A DNA stretch of 64,000 nucleotides from Siphonodentalium dalli (GCA_032622095.1 CP136061.1:66531127-66595126); one strand, 5' to 3'; positions 36,686-48,037 are shown, counted from the first letter of the stretch. Notes: generated by a model not told the origin, from the letters alone. Made by a program: numbers and translations.

Positions 36686-37606
36686 CATTGTGTAGATGGG
36701 ACCATGAATTACATACCTACCGATATAATGCAAAGCTAAGTAATTGATCATAACAAATGAGTATTCATCTTTGATGTGATACCGTTTTATTTCGGGATTA
36801 CTGTTTCTGCCACATGGGCTTGTAATGCGCTCCACTGCCCACCCCTCCAACACATCACTGCCATTATAGACCGTTATGTGCTTGCTCTATACTTCATGGT
36901 AGTATACATGTGTCTTGTGTATACTACAATGATGTAAACCAGGAACATATATACTAGTAGGTACGGCGAATAAGGTCTATGTAAGGGTGTGTGTGTGTGG
37001 GGGGGGGGGGTGTAAATGCACCATATAGGTACGGCGTATAAGGATAGTGCGGTTGGGGAGGGGCGTGACGGAGCAACGATCGCGTTACAAGTCCCCGTGT
37101 TTCTGCCATTTGCAAATAATTCACGTATTTTAACAGTGTGCTCTTTAATTACTTGCTATTGGTTAATGGAACAGACTGCATATAGAAAATTATATAATTA
37201 ATACAGAGATTGGGCTGTAGAAATTTCGATATGAAAACACCTCCCTTACCATGCAAACTGGGACAGTTTTGGAAGTTTAATTGACCACTAGTTCATGTTG
37301 CACACGTATAGTCGTGAAGAAGTCAATTTCCTTACTCTCGTATAAGGAGTTGTCAACATCGCAGATCAGACGTTGTCAAATATGCACACACAGTAACTGT
37401 TGTCAGAAAAAATATCGCCCAAAGTGAAGAAATGCGATCTTATTTTTACTGTTATCAACAAATGATGTACATCGTGGCAGGAAAAATGATGAAAAACAGT
37501 ATGTTGTCATTTTGTGTGACACATTTCATACACTTCCAAATTTCTTCTAACCACATGCTTTTGCACACAGAGTACGTTAATATCACTCTAACTATTTCGC
37601 ATAAAC
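36686..37606 (-). repeat. Inverted arm X, right copy
   Basis: Reverse-complement partner of 33517-34590. It contains a G-run near 36999-37010. It joins the outer terminal repeat at 37606, whereas the left outer repeat joins arm Y, so the terminal repeat is attached to different inner sequence on the two sides. Confidence 0.75.
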
Positions 37607-37709
37607 AAGAAAATAAAAGCAAATACTTACCGGCGTGGTACTTGAAAATGACGTCGTCAACAACAAAATTTTATATTTAGCACGCAGAGCAGCAGTTCCG
37701 GCACGCAGA

Positions 37710-38005
37710 TTAGCGTTTTAGGTGCAGATCAGGCAATTTGATTACGGGGTGTGGTTGTGGTTTCCGAAAATGGATAGCCTTCGTTTTATTAGCGTTTATA
37801 TTTACGCGCCATTTACTACACCACGAGGTAATCACGTCGAAAAGTAATTGTAAGTCATGTTCAATTCTGCTGTCAGTGCAATATCATCAGCATATAATAA
37901 GCCAGAAATATTTCTAGATCCGATGCTCACTCCAATGTCGAGACTATTCATTTCAGAGGCAAGATCATTTATGTATAAGTTAAACAGAGTAGGAGACATT
38001 CAGTG
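37710..38005 (-). mobile_element. LINE reverse transcriptase relic (YADD box)
   Basis: The minus-strand frame reads LSPTLFNLYINDLASEMNSL, then GLLYADDIALTAE, and after one frameshift DLQLLFDVITSWCSKWRVNI followed by NANKTKAIHF. This is the catalytic core of a LINE reverse transcriptase. It stops at the right edge of the palindromic complex and I do not see its continuation left of 27956, so the complex did not simply insert into it. Confidence 0.8.
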
Positions 38006-38182
38006 TTAAATTGCCTATATGCAAACAACTTTTTTGTTGTCAAATAATGATGGATTGAAATTTCTATTTGCGCCATGTTGGAAATTTATCCATGGTTATA
38101 ACACTTTTTTTCATTTTGCATGACACTGTTCATAATTTACACAATTAAAGGCGAAAAGAATGTATGTTCTCTAGTGTATATA

Positions 38183-38806
38183 TCTAATATATATGTTGGG
38201 ACTTCTGTTTGTTTGTTTGTCTGCTAGCTATATGGCCGGGAAAACTGTCGGACGGATTGAGCCTAAACTTCCTATCTAAGGGTAAAATCCCAGATGGACT
38301 GTCATCGCGCCGCTTCTGAGAACGTCAGAGCACTCATTCTCCAATCCCCCGCCACAGCAATGGGTATTTCATGGGTTAATAGCGTGATAGTTAAAGAGCG
38401 TTCGTATCCGCAGTGTCGTTGATAAAGAGCGTGAGTGTATCCAGACATGAGCGTGTTGTGTCTGTGTACAGGCATGAGCGTGTTGTGTGATTCTGTGTTC
38501 GTACTTAGGGGTTCCTAGGAATGGGGGAGATTTTCATCGGGTCAGTTTTTCCGCCCGAGGCGACCTTCACCTTGAAACGGGTACCCACAAATGATCTAAT
38601 ATTTATTTTGGGACTTATGTCTGTTTGTTTGTCTGTTAGCTATGGCCGGGAAAACTGCTGGACGGATTTCGACGAAATTTGATACCTACGGGTGATTTTG
38701 TCCGGGGAGTGGTTTGGACGGGTCAAATAGTGACTCCGACCTGACCTTGACCTTCAAAATTGTCAATTCAATGTCAAAGCCCGGACGAAGTCGGGTCACC
38801 TGCTAG
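38183..38806 (+). mobile_element. Helitron-like unit 1 (with inner 5' end at 38595)
   Basis: Starts TCTAATATATATGTTGGGAC and ends CTAG at 38803-38806. A hairpin (GCCCGGACGAAGTCGGG) lies 7 bases before it. TC at the 5' end, a GC-rich hairpin and a terminal CTRR are the marks of Helitron rolling-circle transposons. A second 5'-like start (TCTAATATTTATTTTGGGAC) at 38595 suggests one unit broken by or fused to another. No Rep/helicase gene, so non-autonomous. Confidence 0.65.
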
Positions 38807-39438
38807 TCTATCTCATATATATTTTGAAGACCTCTGTCTGTTTGTCTGTTTGTCTGTCTGTCATTTATACAAATCTACGATTCTTGACCGATCGGGACGA
38901 AACTTGGTACGTGTGTGTAGTTTGACCAGGCGGTCGACGTTGTCGCATTGGCGAGCCCGTGTGGCGCCCGCTTCGCGCATGCGCAGACGAGATCTCGGAA
39001 ACGGGTGGAGCTATCGACTTGAAATTTGGTACGTGTGTGTAGTTTGACCAGGCGGTCGTCGTTGTCGTATTGGCGAGCCCATGCGACGCCCGTGCAGCGC
39101 ATGCGCAGTCGAGATCTCGGAAACGGGTGGAGCTATCGACTTGAAATTTGCTATGTGAATGTATCTTGCCCCGGATACGAATTTTATCGGGTCACCGAGC
39201 CCGTGCGACGCCAGCTTCGCGCATGCGCAGACCAGATCTCGGACACGGGTGGAGCTATCGACTTGAAATTTGGTGTGTGAATCTATCTTGCCCCGGATAC
39301 GAATTTTATCGGGTCGCCGAGCCCGTGCGACGCAAGCTTCGCGCATGCGCAGACCAGATCTATCTCGGAAACGGGTGGAGCTATCGAGTTGAAATTTGGT
39401 TTTTGAATAGCCCGGACAACGTCGAGCTCATCGGCTAG
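38807..39438 (+). mobile_element. Helitron-like unit 2
   Basis: Follows the CTAG of unit 1 directly. 5' text TCTCATATATATTTTGAAGA and a TCTGTCTGTTTGTCTG block. 3' hairpin GCCCGGACAACGTCGAGC and CTAG at 39435-39438. It contains several copies of the roughly 122-bp internal repeat. Confidence 0.7.
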
Positions 39439-40615
39439 TCTCATATATATTTTGAAGACCTCTGTCTGTATATATTTGTCTGTATGTCTGTATGTCATTT
39501 ATACAAATCTACGATTCTCGACCGATCGGGACGAAACTTGGTACGTGTGTGTAGTTAGACCAGGCGGTCGTCGTTGTCGAATTGACGAGCCCGTGCGACG
39601 CCCGTGCAGCGCCAGCTTCGCGCATGCGCAGACGAGATCTCGGAAACGGGTTGAGCTATCGACTTGAAATTTGCTATGTGAATGTATCTTGCCCCGGATA
39701 CAAATTTTATCGGGTCGCCGAGCCCGTGCGACGCAAGCTTCGCGCATGCGCAGACCAGATATATCTCGGAAACGGGTGGAGCTATCGAGTTGAAATTTGG
39801 TTTTTGAATAGCCCGGACAACGTCGGGCTCATCGGCTAGTCTCATATATATTTTGAAGACCTCTGTCTGTATATGTGTCTGTATGTCTGTATGTCATTTA
39901 TACAAATCTACGATTCTCGACCGATCGGGACGAAACTTGGTACGTGTGTGTAGTTAGACCAGGCGGTCGTCGTTGTCGAATTGACGAGCCCGTGCGACGC
40001 CCGTGCAGCGCCAGCTTCGCGCATGCGCAGACGTGATATCGGAAACGGGTTGAGCTATCGACTTGAAATTTGCTATGTGAATGTATCTTGCCCCGGATAC
40101 AAATTTTATCGGGTCGCCGAGCCCGTGCGACGCCAGCTTCGCGCATGCGCAGACCAGATCTCGGAAACGGGTGGAGCTATCGACTTGAAATTTTGTTTTT
40201 GAATAGCCCGGACGGTGGAGCTATCGACATGAAATTTGGTCTCGGAAACGGGTGGAGCTATCGACTTGAAATTTGCTATTTGAATGTATCTTGCCCCGGA
40301 TACCAATTTTATCGGGTCGCCGAGCCCGTGCGAAGCCAGCTTCGCGCATGCGCAGACGAGATCTCGGAAACGGGTGGAGCTATCGACTTGAAATTTGCTA
40401 TGTGAATGTATCTTGCCCCGGTTACGAATTTTATCGGGTCGCCGAGCCCGTGCGACGCCAGCTTCACGCATGCGCAGACGAGATCTAGGAAACGGGTGGA
40501 GCTATCGACTTGAAATTTTGTATGTGAATGTATCTTGCCCCGGATACGAATTCTATCTTGTCGCCGAGCCCGTGCAACGCCAGCTTCGCGCATGCGCAGA
40601 CGAGATCTCGGTTTT
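38940..40615. repeat. Internal tandem repeat, about 122 bp
   Basis: GAGCCCGTGCGACGCCAGCT followed by TCGCGCATGCGCAGACGAGA recurs near 39195, 39320, 39718, 40118, 40320, 40444 and 40566, with the words GGAAACGGGTGGAGCTATCG and CTTGCCCCGGATAC between. It is GC-rich in an AT-rich window. Overlapping frames on both strands (60-120 codons) arise from the repeat and are not genes. Confidence 0.85.
39439..39839 (+). mobile_element. Helitron-like unit 3
   Basis: Begins TCTCATATATATTTTGAAGA at the base after the preceding CTAG, with no host base between. Ends with hairpin GCCCGGACAACGTCGGGC and CTAG at 39836-39839. At 401 bp it is the shortest unit in the run. Confidence 0.75.
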
Positions 40616-40650
40616 TGAATAGCCCGGACAACGTCGGGCTCATCGGCTAG
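39840..40650 (+). mobile_element. Helitron-like unit 4, internally expanded
   Basis: Same 5' text and same 3' hairpin plus CTAG (40647-40650) as unit 3, but about twice as long because the internal repeat is amplified. Confidence 0.75.
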
Positions 40651-41358
40651 TCTATACTAGATATTTTGAGACTTCCGTATATATGTGTGTATATATGTGT
40701 GTGGTTACTTCATAAAATCGAAAACGGCTGGCTCGATTGAGTTCAAACTTCCCATCTAAGGGTAAAAATCCACGGACACCGTAGTTGTCGCGTTTTGGAG
40801 AAGCTCTGAGCACCATTTCTCCACTCCCAATCATCAAAATCACCGCAAACGCCACTTCTGGGGGTAAGGCATCAACGATCTTTATATTGACCATATTCGG
40901 AGGTGTTTAGGATGAACGCTCTTTATTACAATCGAAGCTGCTAAACGGCTACCCATGCGTAATATACGGATGCAAAACGAAACGCGGAATGCAATTATCT
41001 CGATTAAAAAGGCTGAATGGGTTGTTGTGTCATATATGTCATAGGAACAGGGGAATGTTTCATCGGGTCAGTCTTTGAGGGACGGTTACCATGAATTAAT
41101 TCAGGAAAAACAAAAAATGCGTGTTGTGCTGTCGTTCATAGGAAGGGAAGGGGGATTTCATCGGGTCAGTTTTTCCGCCCGATATAGGAACAGGGGAATT
41201 TTTCATCGGGTCAGTCTTTGAGGGACGGGTACCATGAATTAATTCATGAAAAAAAAAATGCAATGTTAAAAAATAAAAACAAAATTAAATAGAAACAAAA
41301 TAATTTTTAAAATGTCATGTTTCTGACCAACCACGCCAGTGGTGGGCTAACCTGCTAG
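40651..41358 (+). mobile_element. Helitron-like unit 5
   Basis: Starts TCTATACTAGATATTTTGAG immediately after CTAG and ends CTAG at 41355-41358, preceded by CACGCCAGTGGTGGGCTAAC. The body differs from units 2-4 (GACTTCCGTATATATG 5' block; no 122-bp repeat) and resembles the minus-strand unit at 55968. Confidence 0.65.
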
Positions 41359-42375
41359 TACTATATATTTTGAGACTTCCGTATATATATATGTGTGTAC
41401 TTTATAGAATCCAAAACGACTGCACCCATCGAGCTCAAACTTCCCATCTAAGGTTAAAAAACCACGGGAATCGTCGTCGCGGCGTTTTGGAGAAGCTCAG
41501 AGCACCCGTTCTCCACTCTCAGTCACAAAACGGCACTGCGGTGGTTAATCAAGTGATAATTTAATGAGCGTTTGTAAATGACGCGTCGCTATAAAAGAGC
41601 GTTTGTTTACAGTTCAACGCAACGTTATCGCTAGAAATTTAGCATCGAAAAAATTTAATTTCTTTTATCAAAAACATAATTACGTGTTGGACTCTGTCAT
41701 TTTAAGAATATGTAAGTATTACACACATACACACCAAGTCTCAGCTTAAAATTTTGAAAAATAAGAGTTTTATCGACATAAATCGATTTTAATGGGAAAT
41801 CCTATGTTAAAATTTAGCATCGAAATCTTTTTAATTTCTTCCATATAAAACATAATTACGTGTTGGACGGTGTCATTTTAAGAATATATAAGTATTACAC
41901 GCAGTCACACGAAGTCCCAAGCTTGAGATTTTTATCGACATAAATCGATTTGAATGCGAAATCATGTGTTAATAAATTTTAGGGCTCAGCTATTCTTTGT
42001 GTTTTCTTAGCTAATGGTCAAGTCGGGACGGGTCAACCGATTGAGCCCAAATTTGCTACCTATGTGTACATTTGTCCCGAAAGTGTCACGGACGGGTCAA
42101 ATCGTGACCCCTATGTGACATTGACCTTCAAACTGGTCAATTCAAGGTCAAATTTGGTAAAACTGGCGGATTTCTGTACATTTGTCCGGGAGTGTTTTGG
42201 ACGGGTAAAATCATGACCACGACATGACCTTGACCTACAAAATTGTCAATTCAAGGTCAAATCGGGTAAAACTTGCTGATTTCGACGAAATTTGGTACAA
42301 ATGCAGCACAAGTGTCTCGGAACCCGTTGCAATTGCTTTTTCTAACAAAGCCATGGGACGAATGCCGCCTGCTAG
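41359..42375 (+). mobile_element. Helitron-like unit 6
   Basis: 5' text TACTATATATTTTGAGACTT directly after CTAG. 3' end CCGCCTGCTAG at 42365-42375. Inside, a block with AAAATTTAGCATCGAAA occurs twice (near 41633 and 41809). It contains the phrase TTTCGACGAAATTTGGTAC common in units of this group. Confidence 0.6.
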
Positions 42376-43628
42376 TTATATATAAAACAGTAGGATATGT
42401 CTGTTCTCGATTTTACTCCCAGCTAGACCCCTGGACCGATTTCAACCAAATTTGATGTGTAGACTCGGATACCCTGGCGGATACTATAACAGCGTTTGTT
42501 TTTTATTTAAAAAAAATGAAATTGAGCAATGAGTTCAATAAAAAAACATTCAAAAATTAAATTAATTTTTATTATTAAAAAATGTAAATGTTAAATTGAG
42601 CACGCAAGGAATTCAATCTAAAACATTAAAAAAAATTATTTAAACAAATCAGCTAGATATAACATAAGGGCAAGCGCTGATAAACCAATTAAACTATTTC
42701 TGCAGATACCTTGTCTCCTAGCAACCGTAAGCTCCTGGCACTAGTGAATATGTGTGGAAAGCTATATTGGTTTAATATTGGTATGTTCATAGTTATTTAT
42801 ACATACTTTCAAGAATTCCTCGATAAGTTTCAAACTTCAGACCACAGCCTTTCTGCATATTGATATATAACATCAAGATGAATTGGACATTTTATTGCTG
42901 TTAAATATGTTTCAGATATTTGTAGAATTTGCTAAATTGCAAATGTATCATGGGAAGAAAATCTTGCTCTGAAACGTTTATGGTGCTACATAATTTTGAT
43001 GATTAAAACGAAGAGAAAGCAGTGCGCGAAGTTTATTGATAGTTTCGTGTTAAGATAACGCAATATACTTTTCCGGACATTCCGTTTCCGATTCCAGAAT
43101 CCGATGAATACCGATGGCAGTTTTGTGTCCTATCTCCCCAGCCACTTGAAGCTGCCATATAACCATTAATGGGATAAGAAAGTAAAATGAGACAAATGTA
43201 CGATATGGAAATTCTTTAATAAGAACTACCGACCATAATAAATACCACATTATATGTTAAACAATTACCGGCTAGTGGGGTTAGCCTAGACCAGTTAGAC
43301 TAGCCACCGCTGCCGTGGGGTGTACCACGCCACACATGATACCGCATAGGTCCGTAAATAGCAAAGCCAAACAAAAACATACCCATCAGTCACTGGCAGG
43401 GAGGAATGTCCCTCGGGGACACGGATTAAAGGGCGGGAGGGTGGGAAAAATCAAAACATGACCGGCTGAACCAACAAACGCTGTTTGAATAGCAGTTTCG
43501 GTCACGCTTCCACGACGAAGACGACTAATCAAGCTAGATTGCCCGAACTCCTCGCGCGGTAGGTGGAGAGTTCACTTGACCTATAAACACTGCGATGCAA
43601 TTGACTGCCCGTCTGATAAATGTACGGC
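42376..43628. other. Possible seventh Helitron fragment, then unassigned sequence
   Basis: 42380-42480 has the typical phrase GACCGATTTCAACCAAATTT, then AT-rich sequence to about 42660. No CTRR end was identified. From 43270 to 43620 the sequence is GC-richer, with no recognised gene. A MITE starts at 43629. Confidence 0.4.
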
Positions 43629-44131
43629 TTAAAGGTACGGTTGGCCTTGGCGGTGGGTATCCTGTGAAAATATTTCCACCCTTCAAAAACCGCCACAAAC
43701 AGAAAGAACATCAAAATGTAGACAGACTTTGTCCGTATATAAATAAGAAAATATCGCATAAACAGTATGTCATTCTCATATGTTTAACAATTGTTATGTA
43801 AACAAAAGCATAAAAAGTTACTTTTCTGGTGTTTGTTTATATTATGATGGTAAACATAAAGAGCGTTCTTTGTTGGTGAATTCCTGATATGGAACTAATA
43901 AAGAGCGTTTATGCCATTTGTGTGTGATTAGCCAGTAGCATTGTGCTGTCCTCTGTAACCCAATCAGGCTCTTGCTTAGGTAAAATATAGTAGGTATTTA
44001 TGATAACATGCTGTTTACGCGATGGTCATGGTATAAATGAACGAAACTGTATGCGTTTTAATGTTTTTCTGTTTACGGTGTTTGGAACAAATATGAATAT
44101 TTTCGACAATTAAGGCCTCACGTGCCTTTAA
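43629..44131. mobile_element. TTAA-flanked MITE, copy A
   Basis: 503 bp bounded by TTAA. Left end TTAAAGGTACGGTTGGCC, right end the complement of TTAAAGGCACGTGAGGCC. A near-identical copy lies inverted at 54293-54794, so both are recent. A short frame in each copy encodes the same peptide (GTVGLGGGYPVKIFPP), which simply reflects their similarity. It carries two AAAGAGCGTT words. Confidence 0.85.
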
Positions 44132-46227
44132 GTCGAACGTCCATAAAAATATTTTCCTTCGTAAAAATTATTTTTCTGATCGAAGAGGTATTTTTTATTA
44201 CTTCAAAGCGTCTTTCTGTGTCATATAATGCACACAGAAAGGCAGTTCAGGTATTTATCGAGCAATTTCGATACCGGGAAAAATTCCAACGCGAATATTA
44301 CCTGTAATTGGGAGCGCAAACCAACATATCGATTAAAACCCATTATAAGATAATTGATAGTTCAACCTTTTTACGCTTTATGGTACGAGCCAATTGCTCC
44401 GTAAACCGTGCTGTTGCTGGTTTAATATATAATTTAGGAAGCCTGTCAACAATATTTTTTTCATACCCAAAGACATCCTGCCCATATAGCCCCTAACATT
44501 CGATCGAAAACTTCAATTTGATTGTCTATTGCCAAGCAAAACATATTGATCCCGGGTATACTATTTGTATACGCTTAGAACTACATATATCGTGGTAGAA
44601 TGGAGTGTTAAAGTATAATTATGAGACTATACTGAAAGGAAAATTAAGCAGCACAATGGCTGGCTGCAGAACATACTTATGATTTGTAAGTATTCATTTA
44701 CGCGTGGATTACAATGCACGATGCACGATGCATGATTGTCTGTTTCAAAGTTCTAATGGAGATAACTGACTATTATATACCAACATAATGTGTTCGAGTA
44801 TCTTAATTCAGATGTTAAATGGACTATATACGACGTCTCTCCATTGTTCAATGCGTTCAGTTTATTTAAGAAATGAATATTGATTTGCTTGAGTTCCATG
44901 GAGTATGCGAAGCGGTCTACACTTAGAAATGTCAGACCAGCTAAAGGTCCAGCTTGAATCCATACTTAACGGAACGCAACAAACCCAACTTTCATACCTT
45001 ATATTTAAACTCAACTGGCAGATTAAAGCGATTTGGAACAGTTCGATTTCGTGATCGATCGATTGCATGGGTATACGGAATATAGTAGTTATTTTAATAT
45101 ATTCTATATCCAAATTTGGAGCAACCAACTGCATTCCTATACGTACAAATTATACGCAGCTTCTCTACTTTGGAGAAATCATTCCCGTTTGTTCACGGGG
45201 AAATTTCGTCCCGAATTGAGAAGTATTTGTTTACAATTGTATGTAATTGTGATGTGTAATTTCTTGAATTGTATACGATCGGCGTGGCTGAAATTTTCGA
45301 TTTAAAAAAAGTGAATCGCTAAAATAAATCAAATCATTTTTAACTGTGGGACGGACTGAGGGACCACGGTATTTACGAATTTGCATACACAAGACAAAGC
45401 CAGGTATATCACTGTCGACTACGTCTCCGCTACAGTACTTGATATGTATCGCAATCACATTAGAGAAGCTACGTGGGTATTTGTGACTAAATGGTAACTC
45501 GATCCCCCCATTACTGCCCGTTATACGAAGCCGAGAGTTATGTGCTTAAAAGAAATGAACACAATCGGGAATGATGTAGTTCCCTCCGCGTGGAGTCGGG
45601 AATTTCATCTTTCGTGATACTAAATTGACGTAATCAACTCGAAGCCATGCTGTTTAATAGCACTTTGACTTATAACTGGAAACATGGGAGAATGTACGTA
45701 CATCTAGATTCGGTTCAATTTGGGAGGGGGGGGGGGGCTAACTTCATAATTTTGGCTAGTTGTTTGGATTTTCCAACTGTTAGCATTTTTACGCGCGACT
45801 TGATGGAGTGATACGGCAGCATCACACACTGTCCCCTCATTTTAGGTTATAGCACTCATTATGACAAGACCTAAGCTGATATTCGAATTATTGCGGCAAT
45901 CCATACTCTGTAATTATCTTATCCAACAAAAGCTGCAATTATGCATGCATTATACTGCACCAGTCATTTTAGCGTAAATAATTCTCCAGCAAATCCATAC
46001 TGCACTGCAATGACTAATTTAAGAAAATAGCCGAAATAAACAAACATTTATCGCGGCTGGACCCCATTGGACAAGCAATATGGTCCATTAAGCCTGGCGT
46101 TCTGAAATTATGCTAGATATTTTTACATCCCAGTCCAGTTCCTGCATGATCAAAATACACGTGTATACATTTACTACTACTATACGCACTTTATATGTCA
46201 TATGTATGCATGGACACATATTCAAGT
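44132..46227. other. No gene recognised
   Basis: AT-rich interval with short frames, an 11-12 base G run near 45726, and one copy of a 50-base repeat (listed separately). Confidence 0.45.
45204..45253 (+). repeat. 50-base exact direct repeat, copy 1
   Basis: The 50 bases from TTTCGTCCCGAATTGAGAAG onward recur identically at 49622-49671 and the flanks differ at once. In both places the frame reads FRPELRSICLQLYVIV. Confidence 0.85.
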
Positions 46228-46241
46228 CATAAAATTTAGGA

Positions 46242-46476
46242 GGGACCTCGGTGGCTCAGTCTGTTCGGGATACAACGCCAAGCCGCCTCGCCCTCCAGCG
46301 CTGGCGATAAGGGTTCAAATCCACATGTTTACATCGTGGACTGTAACTCGAAATCGTTATCTGGTGGACTAGTTTATCAGCCATTAAAATCACTGTTAGA
46401 TTAGCCGTAAGTGTGCGGATTTCCTCCAACACTAAAACTGGCAACTGAAAGCGACATTAAACCCCAATCAGTCAAT
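46242..46476 (+). mobile_element. tRNA-derived SINE with target duplication
   Basis: About 235 bp. A Pol III A-box-like GTGGCTCAGTCTG (46251-46263) and B box GGTTCAAATCC (46312-46322) lie in a tRNA-like head starting GGGACCTCGGTGGCTCAG. A body follows with GCGGATTTCCTCCAACACTA and GCGACATTAAACCCCAATCA. It is flanked by CATAAAATTTAGGA (46228-46241) and CATAGAATTTAGGA (46477-46490), a 14-bp target-site duplication with one mismatch. It would be copied by a LINE in trans. Confidence 0.85.
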
Positions 46477-46640
46477 CATAGAATTTAGGAAAATTGGGCC
46501 CCGTCTTTTCTTGGGCATATCCCTTGTTAGTCTATTCCTGATTTATAGTAAAACTCGAAACCGTCTCACTTTTGTGAGGAAAAATTGAAAACCGCCGGAA
46601 AATGCTATGGCTTTGATAAGTTTTTTTTCGAGTATATATT

Positions 46641-46987
46641 TATGCTACAGTTAAAACGTATAGGTTATTACGTAGGATATATATAATAACTGACCATTTC
46701 AGTTATTATTTATAATAGCGTATGGTATTAACATATTCCTTCAAGTATTTAGTTAACTATAATGCCTGAAATGTTCAGTTATTATGCGCATTTGCCTTAA
46801 TTTGAATCGTACAAATGTATTCAACTTGTTCCCCTCAAATGCAAATTTCAGTTAAAATATTAAAATAATTGCTTACAATGTATTTCATTATATATAATAA
46901 TTGAACATTTCGGGTATTAAACCTACACTAGCTGATGAAAGCAGGAAATATACATAATAATTGATTATACATTTTAACTGTAACATA
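46641..46987. mobile_element. TA-flanked foldback MITE
   Basis: TATGCTACAGTTAAAACGTA at the left and TATGTTACAGTTAAAATGTA on the complement at the right end. Inside, several TAATAACTG/CAGTTATTA words give further self-pairing. A TA target and these ends would suit a Tc1/mariner-like or similar family; family not assigned. No coding capacity. Confidence 0.6.
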
Positions 46988-48037
46988 GATAAGTCTCAGA
47001 TCTAATTTGTGGTATCTATCGACATATCTTAATCATGTGATTAATGTGTTAGAATAATCATGAAACACAATTATGAAGGATATCCACATACAACACATTT
47101 TGTCCTGTCATCACATGTCGTATTAAGTCATTCCAAATAAAGCACCTCAGAACATTAATAAATCGCTGCGAAAAGCCAACAAATTTGATGGATACTCTGT
47201 GCTGTGCACTTGTTTTCCCTCAAAAGTATTTTAGAACATTTATAATGACTCTTTGTATCAGGAGAGACGACATGCAGAGGCAGGTGTGCTTCTCAATTCA
47301 GTTTACAATTATAACGAACCAAAGCTTTGGGTCGTATATAGACTATATCTGATTTTGTGACGTCACCAATTATTATTTGTTTTGAATTTATGCGACCACT
47401 TTTCTCGCACACTAGATCGGTGGGTGTAAAGCATTAATGTCGAATAGGAAATTTTGTTTTCTGTGTCTATCGATTACTAGTATTTCAAAATAAGCGGAAT
47501 TACTATCGGAATAATGAACAATTGAAGTATTTATTTATAAACAGTTATTATCAATAAATTTGTTCATATTAGATCAATTCCTACGTTTATTAGCAGAAAA
47601 CCAGTTTAAAACGACGTCATGACGTCATATGTCTTGGCGGGCCAGAATCCAAACAAGGATGCAATTGCCATGTCGTGTCCGGACAACTGATCTTTTCGGT
47701 GAGCCCTTGTGTCCGGAGTGTAATTAATAATAATCACCCAACGGAGAAAGGCCAACGTGAATCTTATTTGATAGGAATACATAACAATGAACTTATTTTT
47801 ATAACAATTAAAAAAGCCACATATATACGTTGTGTGTGATTTAGCTGCGGTTCGTTAATTACGCTAGCGTATATGGTCATATTAATCGAATACATAATGA
47901 TGCACTTGGACCTATTTGTTAGAATGGTCATGTTATCATGCATAAATGATTATTTGATATTGATCAATATCCGTAGGCCTAAATATACTGTCTGAAAGCC
48001 TTCTGGGTATATCAATTCATGGCTTATTTTATTTTAG
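46988..48037. other. Intron sequence before the 110-bp receptor exon
   Basis: No gene recognised. It includes the perfect palindrome GACGTCATGACGTC at 47613-47626. The last bases, TTTTATTTTAG, form a good splice acceptor. Confidence 0.5.
47613..47626. promoter_or_regulatory. Palindrome of two overlapping CRE-type half-sites
   Basis: GACGTCATGACGTC equals its own reverse complement and holds TGACGTCA on the + strand. It is a possible bZIP (CREB/ATF) site in the intron of receptor gene 2. Evidence is sequence match only. Confidence 0.35.

Larger units (their letters stand above)
27956..37699. mobile_element. Nested palindromic element complex, about 9.7 kb
   Basis: The outer ends match as inverted repeats: GGAACTGCTGCTCTGCGTGC at 27956 and its complement ending at 37699, with pairing for about 90 bp (CACGCCGGTnAGTATTTGCT is shared). 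Inside are three more inverted pairs: 28055-29332 with 32217-33507, 33517-34590 with 36686-37606, and 34470-34862 with 35207-35487. No transposase or other recognisable gene is present. It may be one large foldback element or several related elements inserted into one another. No clear target-site duplication is visible outside the ends. Confidence 0.6.
11642..48037 (+). other. Very long transposon-filled interval within receptor gene 2
   Basis: Interval between the N-terminal exon and the 110-bp exon, about 36 kb. It probably holds at least one more small exon (the loop-D Trp exon) that I failed to locate. Almost every identifiable stretch in it is a mobile element or tandem repeat, listed separately. 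If the two receptor parts turn out to belong to different genes, this would instead be intergenic; the order, strand and complementary content favour one gene. Confidence 0.55.

Noticed and set aside
38760-40622. Many overlapping frames of 70-121 codons on both strands
   Set aside because: They repeat the 122-bp Helitron-internal unit in several frames and have no consistent product.
43595-43801. 68-codon frame repeated at 54604-54804
   Set aside because: Lies in the two near-identical MITE copies; similarity of the peptides reflects recent copying, and it has no transposase features.
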